Below are positions 56,375-63,907 of a DNA stretch of 64,000 bases, piece after piece. The first letter of the stretch is position 1. Each line of letters starts with the position of its first letter. The position numbers and the translations under genes were made by a program. The notes below the pieces were generated by a model. It was not told the DNA's origin and searched no databases. It worked only from the letters and a program-made list of their open reading frames with translations. Origin of the DNA: Primorskyibacter aestuariivivens (GTDB lineage Bacteria; Pseudomonadota; Alphaproteobacteria; Rhodobacterales; Rhodobacteraceae); contig NZ_JAQIOZ010000004.1 in the NCBI RefSeq assembly GCF_028023675.1, positions 124,001-188,000 on the forward strand. The letters are read 5' to 3'.

Positions 56375-56517
56375 GCGGAGTGCAGCGCATATTGGTGATC
56401 ATCGCGGTTTTCCTGGTCCTGATCATTGCAAGCTTTGTCTGGTTCGTCTCGACCTGGGATCCGGCCAAGGAAGAGTCGATCACGCATAGGATGCCAATGG
56501 AGGAGGTAACGGCATGA
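56371..56517 (+). CDS. 48-residue single-span membrane protein between soeA and soeB
   Basis: Its ATG overlaps the soeA stop (ATGA) and its own stop overlaps the soeB ATG (ATGA), so it is coupled on both sides. One strongly hydrophobic helix spans about residues 7-27 (ILVIIAVFLVLIIASFVWF), followed by a charged tail STWDPAKEESITHRMPMEEV. No family is recognised. Size, topology and coupling suggest a small accessory subunit or assembly factor of the SoeABC membrane complex. Confidence 0.8.
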   Translation: MSGVQRILVIIAVFLVLIIASFVWFVSTWDPAKEESITHRMPMEEVTA

Positions 56518-57269
56518 CCCAATTGCCCGAAACCACCGAACGTAAGCTTGGCCTTGTTATCGACCTTGATACCTGTGTTGGCTGCCATGCCTGTGTCGTG
56601 GCTTGCAAGGGCTGGAACACCGAAAACTATGGCGCGCCGTTGTCCGATCAGGACCCCTATGGGACGCCGTCGGGCACCTTCCTGAACCGCGTACATAGCT
56701 ACGAGATCACGCCAAAGGAAGGCACCGCCAAGCTGGTGCATTTCCCGAAATCCTGCCTGCATTGCGACGATGCGCCTTGCGTCACGGTTTGCCCCACCGG
56801 GGCCAGCTACAAGCGGGTCGAGGACGGGATCGTTCTGGTCAACGAAGATCACTGCATTGGCTGCGGGCTTTGCGCCTGGGCCTGTCCCTATGGTGCGAGG
56901 GAAATGGATGCGGCTGAGGGCGTGATGAAGAAATGCACGCTTTGCGTGGACCGCATCTATAACGAGAACCTGCCCGAGGAAGACCGCGAACCGGCTTGCG
57001 TGCGTACCTGCCCGGCGGGCGCGCGGCATTTCGGTGATCTGGGCGATCCCGACAGTGACGTGAGCCAGCTGGTCGCGGAGCGTGGCGGCATGGACCTGAT
57101 GCCGGAACAGGGCACCAAGCCGGTCAACAAATACCTGCCGCCCCGGCCCAAGGATGTCTTGGACGAGGTCGATATCCTCGCCCCGCTTCTGGCCACTCCG
57201 GAAACCGCAGAACACCGCAACCTGTCGGGATTCCTCGGCTGGCTTGACCGCACATTGGAGAAGATCTGA
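56514..57269 (+). CDS. soeB: Sulfite dehydrogenase iron-sulfur subunit SoeB
   Basis: A 251-residue ferredoxin-like subunit with four [4Fe-4S] binding sets: CVGCHACVVAC from C21, CLHCDDAPCVTVCP, CIGCGLCAWACP, and CTLCVDRI paired with CVRTCPAGARHFGD. This is the DmsB/PsrB arrangement that relays electrons from the Mo subunit to the membrane anchor. There is no signal peptide. It overlaps the 48-aa ORF upstream and soeC downstream, so the group is translated as a unit. Confidence 0.93.
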   Translation: MTQLPETTERKLGLVIDLDTCVGCHACVVACKGWNTENYGAPLSDQDPYGTPSGTFLNRVHSYEITPKEGTAKLVHFPKSCLHCDDAPCVTVCPTGASYKRVEDGIVLVNEDHCIGCGLCAWACPYGAREMDAAEGVMKKCTLCVDRIYNENLPEEDREPACVRTCPAGARHFGDLGDPDSDVSQLVAERGGMDLMPEQGTKPVNKYLPPRPKDVLDEVDILAPLLATPETAEHRNLSGFLGWLDRTLEKI

Positions 57270-58144
57270 TGCATCCGGCACCGTCGATCATTCTGTTTAC
57301 CTCGCTTTCGGGTCTGGGCTTTGGATTGCTGTTCTTCCTTGGCCTTGGCTATCCACAGCCGACCGGTTGGGTGGGGTTCGTTTTCTTCCTGATCGCCTAT
57401 TTTCTGGCGGCGGGTGGGCTTCTCCTGTCCACCTTTCACCTCGGTCACCCGGAACGTGCGTGGCGGGCGATGAGCCAATGGCAAAGCTCGTGGCTGTCGC
57501 GCGAGGGTGTCTGCGCGGTGGCGGCGCTGGTGGTGATGGGGCTCTATGCGCTCGGGCTGGTGTTCTTTGACAGCGCATGGCAACCGCTGGGCTGGATTGG
57601 TGCGCTGCTGTCACTGGCCACGGTGGGCACCACGTCAATGATTTACGGACAGCTCAAGACGGTGCCGCGCTGGAACATGCTGCCGCTGACGCCGGCGCTG
57701 TTTCTGAGCCTTTCGTTGGCGGGTGGTGCGCTCCTGGCTGGTCAGGTGACATGGGCGACCGGCTTGCTGGTGCTTGCGGCATTGGTGCAGGTGGCGTGGT
57801 GGGTTCTGGGTGACAAGGCGCTGGTCTCGTCTGGCAGCGATCTGGCCTCGGCCACAGGTCTGGGCGCGATCGGCGACGTGCGCGCCTTCGAGCCGCCCCA
57901 TACGGGCACCAATTACCTGCTAAGCGAGATGGTCCATGTAGTGGGTCGCGCCCATGCATTGAAACTGCGCGCCATCGCGTTTGGGTTGGGCTTTGTGCTT
58001 CCCGTTCTCTTCCTGCTCTTGCCGTTTAATCACCTCTGGGGTGTACTGGCGGTGCTGGCCCATGTGGCGGGTGTGCTGGTGTCACGCTGGCTGTTCTTTG
58101 CCGAGGCCGAGCACGTGGTCGGGATCTATTACGGAAAGAGATGA
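57269..58144 (+). CDS. soeC: Sulfite dehydrogenase membrane anchor SoeC (DmsC-like)
   Basis: A 291-residue hydrophobic protein with about eight membrane helices, of the DmsC family of quinone-reactive anchors. STFHLGHPERAWRAMSQWQSSWLSREG is the characteristic DmsC-type loop, and GRAHALKLRAIAFGLGFVLPV is another conserved block. It would pass electrons from SoeB to the quinone pool. The start overlaps the soeB stop by one base (TGATG). A 163-residue protein of unknown function follows two bases later. Confidence 0.92.
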   Translation: MHPAPSIILFTSLSGLGFGLLFFLGLGYPQPTGWVGFVFFLIAYFLAAGGLLLSTFHLGHPERAWRAMSQWQSSWLSREGVCAVAALVVMGLYALGLVFFDSAWQPLGWIGALLSLATVGTTSMIYGQLKTVPRWNMLPLTPALFLSLSLAGGALLAGQVTWATGLLVLAALVQVAWWVLGDKALVSSGSDLASATGLGAIGDVRAFEPPHTGTNYLLSEMVHVVGRAHALKLRAIAFGLGFVLPVLFLLLPFNHLWGVLAVLAHVAGVLVSRWLFFAEAEHVVGIYYGKR

Positions 58145-58145
58145 G

Positions 58146-58637
58146 ATGCGCGGATTGCCTGTCTTTCGACCCGAACGGGGGGAGTGGATCGGGCAGTGGG
58201 GCGATATCACTATCACGGTTGCCGATCCCGAGCTTGCGCAGGCACATGCGCTGGAAATGCGCGGGTCAGCCAGTGATTTGCTCAATCGGGTGTTGCCCGG
58301 TTTCCACGAACAGGTTTTTCCACGTGCGATAGATGCGGCGTCGGAAGGGTGTCGCAAGGTTTTGGGCTGGCAAGGTGTACCCGAGCTTGAAGACTGGGAA
58401 CTGATCGCGCTTGAGGTCGATGCCCGCGACCGGCTTTGGGTGGCGGTGCAGGAATATGTCGCCGATGACTACGCGCTGTGGATCGTCGGATTTGATCGTC
58501 ATGGACGGGCGCGGCATTTGCGTCGCGCGCCCGATCTGGCAGGCAGCGGTCAGGCGCCACTGCATCTGCGCGGGGATCATGTTTTGGATCTTGGGCTGGG
58601 TAGCGCGGCGCTTACTTGCGCTGGAAGAACCGTTTGA
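58146..58637 (+). CDS. Uncharacterised 163-residue protein at the end of the soe operon
   Basis: A soluble protein starting MRGLPVFRPERGEWIGQWGD, one base after the soeC stop. Two blocks stand out: ALEMRGSASDLLNRVLPGFHEQVF and ELEDWELIALEVDARDRLWVAVQEYVADDYALWIVGFDRHG. No cysteine motif for metal clusters or any signal peptide is visible, and I recognise no family. Close coupling to soeABC makes a maturation or accessory role possible. Its last 26 bases overlap the convergent DUF1523 gene. Confidence 0.65.
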   Translation: MRGLPVFRPERGEWIGQWGDITITVADPELAQAHALEMRGSASDLLNRVLPGFHEQVFPRAIDAASEGCRKVLGWQGVPELEDWELIALEVDARDRLWVAVQEYVADDYALWIVGFDRHGRARHLRRAPDLAGSGQAPLHLRGDHVLDLGLGSAALTCAGRTV

Positions 58638-59247
58638 TGCGTCCACCCGTCTGGCTCACTGCGTCGCCCGCATCGGCAAGGCCCTCTTCGACATCCTCAA
58701 GCACCGGATCGATCCGCGCCTGACGGAACCGCCGCCAGCGCACCCAGATCGCCCAGAAAACCAGTGCCGAGAAAACGAGGATCACGATGTTGAGCCACGG
58801 GATGATCGTCACATCCGGGCCGTCCACCTGTCGCACGGAAATGGCGTTGGGAAAGATCGAGATGAACTCGTTGCGCCAGCCGTAATGCTTGATCGCCACC
58901 CATTTCGGGGCCTCTGCGGTGGATTTCAGATCGGCGGCTTCGGCCTGCAGGTTCGAGGTGTCGAACTTGAAATAAGGCGGCCAGCCCCAGCCTGTATCCT
59001 CGTTGCGATAGACCATGACCCGGTCATTGGTGCCACGCGTCTGGATGAAGAACACATCGCGGTTCACCACGCCTTCGGCATTGCCCACATCGGCCTTGGC
59101 CCAGAAGATGGAGTTTTCGCCAAAGTCGATCCGCTTTTCATAGGTGTCGGTGATCCGCGCGATGTCATGCTGCGGCAGGGTATAGTGGAAGAAGGCCGCC
59201 ACCAGCGTCCAGAAGCTGAGGATCAGGAGCCATTTGATAAAACGCAT
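58612..59247 (-). CDS. DUF1523 family membrane protein
   Basis: A 211-residue protein with an N-terminal membrane helix (FIKWLLILSFWTLVAAFFHY) and a second near residues 150-172 (WLNIVILVFSALVFWAIWVRW). Between them is a conserved extracytoplasmic domain with HDIARITDTYEKRIDFGENSIFW, DVFFIQTRGTNDRVMVYRNEDTGWGWPPYFKFDTSNLQ and KWVAIKHYGWRNEFISIFPNAISVR, the DUF1523 signature. The C-terminal tail is cytoplasmic and basic. Function is unknown. It is the last gene of the 59-64 kb minus-strand group. Confidence 0.88.
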   Translation of the reverse strand: MRFIKWLLILSFWTLVAAFFHYTLPQHDIARITDTYEKRIDFGENSIFWAKADVGNAEGVVNRDVFFIQTRGTNDRVMVYRNEDTGWGWPPYFKFDTSNLQAEAADLKSTAEAPKWVAIKHYGWRNEFISIFPNAISVRQVDGPDVTIIPWLNIVILVFSALVFWAIWVRWRRFRQARIDPVLEDVEEGLADAGDAVSQTGGRIKRFFQRK

Positions 59248-59257
59248 TTTCGTTGCC

Positions 59258-59524
59258 TTAGTGGAAATTCGTGAAATAGACCAGTGCCGCCACCAGCGTG
59301 ATCGGAATGATATAGACGCCCAGGATCAGCTTGCGGCGCAGCGATCCGTCATAGTCACGCAAGCCCTCTTCGATAAAGGCATCGCGGTCGCCGTCCCTGC
59401 CGGTTTCGTCCCACTCCGCTTCAAGCTTTCCGCGTCGCACGGCGCGGGAATAGAAGGACAGGCAGACATAGACCACCGTCAGCACGATCAGGCCAATCAC
59501 GGCCAGACGCAGGAATGCGAACAT
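59258..59524 (-). CDS. 88-residue two-helix membrane protein
   Basis: A small protein with an N-terminal helix (about 3-23, LRLAVIGLIVLTVVYVCLSFY) and a C-terminal helix (about 67-85, LILGVYIIPITLVAALVYF). A charged cytoplasmic middle (RAVRRGKLEAEWDETGRDGDRDAFIEEGLRDYD) lies between them. AGGAAGG precedes the ATG at 59524. It lies two bases after the DUF6638-like stop and 10 bases before DUF1523, so the three are very likely cotranscribed. No functional assignment is possible. Confidence 0.8.
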   Translation of the reverse strand: MFAFLRLAVIGLIVLTVVYVCLSFYSRAVRRGKLEAEWDETGRDGDRDAFIEEGLRDYDGSLRRKLILGVYIIPITLVAALVYFTNFH

Positions 59525-59526
59525 CT

Positions 59527-60891
59527 TTACCTTCCTCTCACCGCGCCCCCAACGGCACCCCATGGACCCACGCGGGCGATCATGTCTTCGCGCGGGGGCG
59601 GACCGGGGGGCTCTTCTTGCATGGGGGCGTCATGGCCAAAGAGTGCGTCACGCGCCCCTGCCTTGTCCACCTGATACTCGCGGGCAAGGAAATCAACCAC
59701 ATAAGAGCGTTTCGTGTCGCTCCAGCCACGGTAAAGGCGGTAAAAAAGCTGTTTGTGGCAGATAAAAAGCTGGCGGATGTCCATCGGGGCCAGTTCGGCG
59801 AGCAGCATATTGACCAGATCGCGGTCGGGCGTGTCAGCGGCGCGGAGCGAGTAGAAATAGGCCGGATGCTCGGATGAGATGCGCGGCCATTGTCCCGCGC
59901 CCTCGGCCCAGTTCACCAGTTGCCGCAGGCCATGGTACGCCTCGGGCAGTTGATCGGCGTGGTTGCGGGCAAGGCGGCGGATGTCGCGGCGGGTGGCACC
60001 GCTGAGGTCGATCCCGGCCTCTTGCGCGGCGTCCACCACGATGAAATCCATTTTCTGCCGCAGGATCGCTGCGGCGTCGATGCCGCGCGCTTTCACGATG
60101 GGTTCGACCAGATCGTTATAGTCAAAGAACTTGGCGATGCGGTTCCGCTCGGTCAGGTCAAAGGTGTATTTGATCGGCAGATCGCGCAGCGCATCCTTGT
60201 CCCCGGCGGTGATCAGCGCCGGGTGATCGACCCCGCGAAACAGGTAGCATCCGCCGAAATGCGCGGTCCAGAAATTGCGCGTCTCGAATTCCATGTGATC
60301 GAGCAGCACAGGGTTGCGGATGATGTCGCCGGTGCGCTTGGCGTGGCTGATCATCTTGGCGATCAGCACATCGTCAAACCACGCATCCTCGCGGGTCTTG
60401 AACTCGTCCACCATGGCCGCCAATTCGCCCGCTTCGCGCAGGGTATTGCCGGTGGTGTCGGCCTCGACGGTGATCTTGTGAATGTCGAACAGGCGGACGG
60501 GGTCGGAGACGTCGAAGACGGAATTGACCAGCTCGCCTGCGACGGCATCGCGGGCCGTAAGGGCAAAAAGCTGCGCCTCGTTGGTCTGGATGAAGTCCTT
60601 GAGGATGGTGCGGGAGGTGGAGAAAGTGGCGTCGAGCAGCGGCGCGGTTTTCTGCTCGGTGGTGAGCAGGATGAACTGCCGGTTCACGCCGCGATGGTTG
60701 AGGTAAAGCGGGTCGTTCAGGTCTTCGCCCACCTCCGGCGAAAAGCCGGAAATGTCGATGTGGAAATCGGTCAGGGTGGTGGTCTTGCCGGTCAGATGCT
60801 TGAGCGCGCGGTTATAGCGGTCCACGAGCGCGGGGCTGTCCACGTGGATCAGATTGCCGAACATGAGGCCGGATTGGATGAGGCGGTTCAT
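59527..60891 (-). CDS. DUF6638-like protein of unknown function
   Basis: A 454-residue soluble protein opening MNRLIQSGLMFGNLIHVDSPALVDRYN. I assign it to the DUF6638 group from overall resemblance only; no catalytic motif is known. HFGGCYLFRGVDHPALITAGDKDALRDL and AKFFDYNDLVEPIVKARGIDAAAILRQKMDFIVVDAA are the most distinctive blocks. The tail is proline-rich (QEEPPGPPPREDM). It stands downstream of a AAA+ ATPase in the same direction, with an HNH gene between, and overlaps that HNH stop by four bases. Confidence 0.75.
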   Translation of the reverse strand: MNRLIQSGLMFGNLIHVDSPALVDRYNRALKHLTGKTTTLTDFHIDISGFSPEVGEDLNDPLYLNHRGVNRQFILLTTEQKTAPLLDATFSTSRTILKDFIQTNEAQLFALTARDAVAGELVNSVFDVSDPVRLFDIHKITVEADTTGNTLREAGELAAMVDEFKTREDAWFDDVLIAKMISHAKRTGDIIRNPVLLDHMEFETRNFWTAHFGGCYLFRGVDHPALITAGDKDALRDLPIKYTFDLTERNRIAKFFDYNDLVEPIVKARGIDAAAILRQKMDFIVVDAAQEAGIDLSGATRRDIRRLARNHADQLPEAYHGLRQLVNWAEGAGQWPRISSEHPAYFYSLRAADTPDRDLVNMLLAELAPMDIRQLFICHKQLFYRLYRGWSDTKRSYVVDFLAREYQVDKAGARDALFGHDAPMQEEPPGPPPREDMIARVGPWGAVGGAVRGR

Positions 60892-61634
60892 TGGGGAAGC
60901 TCTTGTCGCCGAATGATTTTCCTTAGCTTATCAGGAGAAAGTGGTGGATTTACGCGATGCACCATGGCATGGCAATTCGGACAAAGAGGCACCAAATCCG
61001 TGGTTGGGTCCACCGAGTATTCCTGCCGCACGAGCTTCATCGGGTTCAGGTGATGGACGTGGATAAATCCCTTGCCCAAATCACCATAGACCTTTTGAAA
61101 ATCCATTTCGCAAACGTTGCATTTTGCGCCGAAGTGCCGAATGCAGGCCTCCCGCGCTGCTCCGTTTCGTTCGATGGCCTCAACCGTGACTGTCTTCTTG
61201 GCCCCTTCAGGAAAAAGCTTCTCGATCTTAGTGTGAATGCCATCGGATATCTCTGCTTCCTGACCCTCTAACACAGCAATCCATTGAGAACCGGCTTTCG
61301 TCAACGTCGCGGGATACAGGGTTTCATCCAACTCGAGAATTTGAGAGGGCCCATCTTCATTCGGCATCCGGCCATTGACCATTTTAAAGATAAGAAGCGC
61401 GTATCCTTCCTCGTCGACGTGTTTGAGCTTTCTTTGGGCATCAGAAAATCCAGGAGATCTTCGAGCGCGATTCAAGGCCCAGTCTTCATCAAGTATTACG
61501 GCGGATGATTCTGTGGTTCGGTCGTCCCACGCGCCAAAATACACCTCTTTCTTGTCGTGATTTACCGCTGACCAACTCCAGCGCGGGTTGGCATATTCCG
61601 CACCGATCTTACGGAAGAAAGCTGTTCGGCTCAT
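60888..61634 (-). CDS. HNH endonuclease domain protein inserted in the AAA+/DUF6638 group
   Basis: A 248-residue protein. The C-terminal HNH domain is complete: C172-x2-C175, the catalytic histidine pair 194-195 in GFIHVHHLNPMKL, and C218-x2-C221 plus H226 in LVPLCPNCHAMVHR. The N-terminal 130 residues (NPRWSWSAVNHDKKEVYFGAWDD, FSDAQRKLKHVDEEGYALLIFKMV) look like a DNA-recognition domain of type IV restriction-like enzymes, but I cannot name it. Composition is more AT-rich than the neighbours, indicating later acquisition. The ATG at 61634 has AGGTGA upstream. Its stop overlaps the next start (ATGA). Confidence 0.82.
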   Translation of the reverse strand: MSRTAFFRKIGAEYANPRWSWSAVNHDKKEVYFGAWDDRTTESSAVILDEDWALNRARRSPGFSDAQRKLKHVDEEGYALLIFKMVNGRMPNEDGPSQILELDETLYPATLTKAGSQWIAVLEGQEAEISDGIHTKIEKLFPEGAKKTVTVEAIERNGAAREACIRHFGAKCNVCEMDFQKVYGDLGKGFIHVHHLNPMKLVRQEYSVDPTTDLVPLCPNCHAMVHRVNPPLSPDKLRKIIRRQELPQ

Positions 61635-61682
61635 TTCATCACCTGTTTTGGGAAAACTAGTACACAAATTGTAGAGAATATA

Positions 61683-61805
61683 TGCCCGGGTTCACCCCGG
61701 GCCGCGCCCGTCCGGGTCTTCGACCGTCCTCGGGCGAAACGTTCCCCCGGAGCGTTTCCATGAAGCCCTCGGACCCTCCCCCCGGAGGGCGCGTTGGCGA
61801 TGTCA
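61683..61805. repeat. Hairpin-rich intergenic spacer beside the HNH gene
   Basis: The 282-base region between the HNH start and the ATPase stop contains no convincing gene. It holds a perfect GCCCGGG/CCCGGGC dyad (61683-61701), a GAAACG/CGTTTC dyad near 61736-61758, and a CCCTCC/GGAGGG dyad near 61783-61798. The density of palindromes suggests a mobile intergenic repeat or the scar of an insertion. Copies elsewhere in the genome cannot be tested here. Confidence 0.45.
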
Positions 61806-61916
61806 TGCACAAATCGCGCGACGTGCCTGCTTTGAAGTGATCACGCGGGCCAACCGGAGCACATGCGCCCTCCAGGTCGGGCGCGGCCCTTCGCTCTGTT
61901 GGGGCGGGCGTGGCGC

Positions 61917-63854
61917 TCATGATTTGCTCTCCAAATACCGACGCTTCGCCTCTTCCTGCCGCCCGAAGTCGCGTACCATGGCCTCGATCGCCACCTCGTC
62001 CGACTTATCCGCATAGCGGAACTCAGAATCCGCGTAGCGGTTGATCTCCTGCAGCACCATGTCGGTGGTGATCGGCACGCGCAGCTCTTCGATCATGGCT
62101 TTCTTCTCGTCATAGCCCTTGCGCAGGAACAGTTCGGGGTTCTCCATCCATTCATCGGGCAGCTCAAAATCCATCGCGCGGACCTTGACCGCGTCGGTGA
62201 TGTTCTTGATGGCGCGGCCGGTGAAGCGTTCGTCAGCTTCCTGAATGCCTTTGAGATAGGTGCCCATCTTGGTGATCGTGTCCAGTTCCCCAATCTGATC
62301 GCGGACGCGGTCAAAGACGTTCAAAAGCCCCTGTTCATGCGGGCGGGAATGGCTGTCGAAGCTGGCGGCGACGGCTTTCTTGATTTCCTGTGCGGCAAAG
62401 ACCTCGTGATCGCCCAGCGGGATCGAATGGTTCTTGCCCATGAGCAGGTAGAGGATGTCGATGTAATCCTCGCGGGTCTGAGGCCCATCGACGAGGAACC
62501 GGGCACCCGCGCGTTGGCGCAGCGCGTCGTCCACATTCTCGGGGTAGTTGGAGAACATGCCGAAGGTGCAATTGCCGCGCACCACGGTGTTGGCCCCGGC
62601 AAAGCTTTCCATCAGCACGGCGGTAATCTCCTGCTGGCCCGCCGAAGACTGCCGGTCGCCGCGTTTGCCGGCGATCTGGTCGATATCGTCGATGGTGCCA
62701 AAGCCGATCACGTTGGGGTCGATCACATTGTTGACGAAGGCCTTGGTGTTCTGGCCCGACTTGCCCTGATAGCTGTCGATATTGTCGGTGCTGAGGTTCT
62801 GGTAGCGGAAGGGGTAATCGGCCACCTTGCAATAGTCGTTGATCAGACCGGCCATCATCTGGATCAGGATGGTCTTGCCGGTGCCCGGTTTACCATCGCC
62901 CATGAAGGTAAAGATGAAGCCGCCCAGCTCGGTGAACGGGTTCAGCTTGCGGTCGAAATCATAGGCCATGAGCATTTTGGAGAGCTTCAGCGCCTGATAT
63001 TTCGCGATGTGGTTGCCGATGATCTCGTTCGGTTTCTTGAACGTCATGGTCAGAGTCGAGGATTTCGCCTTGGCCGCGGGGGTAAAGCCGCGGATGGTCA
63101 GGTCGTCGGCCTCGATATGCCAGGACGCGCCGGTGAAGGGGGCGAGGCGCGGGGCGGTCTGGGCGCGCAGGTTCACCTTTTCCATGACCTGTTCGGCGAA
63201 GGCGCTGATCGTGGCGATCAGGTGGGCGTCATCGGGGGCGTGCCGCTCGATATCCTGATCGAGTTCCCAGAGCAGACCGTGCAGGGCGATCTGGCCATTA
63301 TCGGTGATCAGTTCCTCGACCTCGCCCACCTCGACCGTGGTCTCGGTGGTGTGGGTTGAGAGCAGATAGGCGGTGGCATTGGCCCAGCTATACGCGGTGA
63401 TCAGCGCCTCGGCAGTGAGCAGCTCGCTGAATTCGCTCTTGCGGTTGGCGGGCAGCGCGCCCTCCAGGTTGGCGCGTTTGAGATCGGAAAGCCCGGTGGC
63501 TTCAGCATAGGTTTCCGCCACGGCCTGCGCGATGGCGATGGCGCGGCGGAGCGTGTGCAGAACGGTGGCCTGTTGCGGCGAAGTCAACGCATCCTCGTCA
63601 TCGGCGGCCTCTATGGTGGCGCGCAACTGCACGCCGTGTTTGACGGTCTGGCGGCGGGTGGCGAGGCCCGGGGTGGTCGAGCGGAAACGGCGGGTGCGCG
63701 CGATGCCGGGGGAGCGTTCCTCTGCCTCCTCGGCGCCATTGCCGGACGCGATGCGTGGTGTGTGGTCGAACCCGGTGAGCAGGGCGGTGGCGGCGGCGTA
63801 ATGCTTGCGAATGTCCTCTTCGCGAAGCTCCATCTGATCGGCTGTCTGGCTCAT
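61917..63854 (-). CDS. AAA+ ATPase of an uncharacterised Rhodobacterales gene group
   Basis: A 645-residue protein. The Walker A motif GKPGTGKT (K327) and Walker B IGFGTIDDID (about 383-392) lie in a single AAA+ domain (about 305-560), followed by a helical C-terminus. The N-terminal 280 residues are helical with no named domain. FVNNVIDPNVIGFGTIDDIDQIAGKRGDRQSSAGQQE is unlike MoxR, Lon or FtsH. A lysine- and arginine-containing RQRAGARFLVDG probably supplies the arginine finger. The ATG at 63854 begins MSQTADQME. Function is unknown; neighbours suggest work with the DUF6638-like and DUF1523 proteins. Confidence 0.85.
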   Translation of the reverse strand: MSQTADQMELREEDIRKHYAAATALLTGFDHTPRIASGNGAEEAEERSPGIARTRRFRSTTPGLATRRQTVKHGVQLRATIEAADDEDALTSPQQATVLHTLRRAIAIAQAVAETYAEATGLSDLKRANLEGALPANRKSEFSELLTAEALITAYSWANATAYLLSTHTTETTVEVGEVEELITDNGQIALHGLLWELDQDIERHAPDDAHLIATISAFAEQVMEKVNLRAQTAPRLAPFTGASWHIEADDLTIRGFTPAAKAKSSTLTMTFKKPNEIIGNHIAKYQALKLSKMLMAYDFDRKLNPFTELGGFIFTFMGDGKPGTGKTILIQMMAGLINDYCKVADYPFRYQNLSTDNIDSYQGKSGQNTKAFVNNVIDPNVIGFGTIDDIDQIAGKRGDRQSSAGQQEITAVLMESFAGANTVVRGNCTFGMFSNYPENVDDALRQRAGARFLVDGPQTREDYIDILYLLMGKNHSIPLGDHEVFAAQEIKKAVAASFDSHSRPHEQGLLNVFDRVRDQIGELDTITKMGTYLKGIQEADERFTGRAIKNITDAVKVRAMDFELPDEWMENPELFLRKGYDEKKAMIEELRVPITTDMVLQEINRYADSEFRYADKSDEVAIEAMVRDFGRQEEAKRRYLESKS

Positions 63855-63907
63855 GAATGTCTCTTTCAAATGGTGCAAATGGTGGGCAATTTGCCCACCC
63901 TACGGGG

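Noticed and set aside
53552-58144. Formate dehydrogenase reading of the Mo/Fe-S/membrane genes
   Set aside because: No twin-arginine signal, a DmsC-type anchor rather than a cytochrome b anchor, and linkage to xsc all favour the sulfite dehydrogenase SoeABC.
61657-61920. 87-codon open frame between the HNH and ATPase genes
   Set aside because: It overlaps the ATPase stop by four bases, but the sequence is dominated by hairpin repeats and low-complexity P/G/R residues, with no ribosome site.
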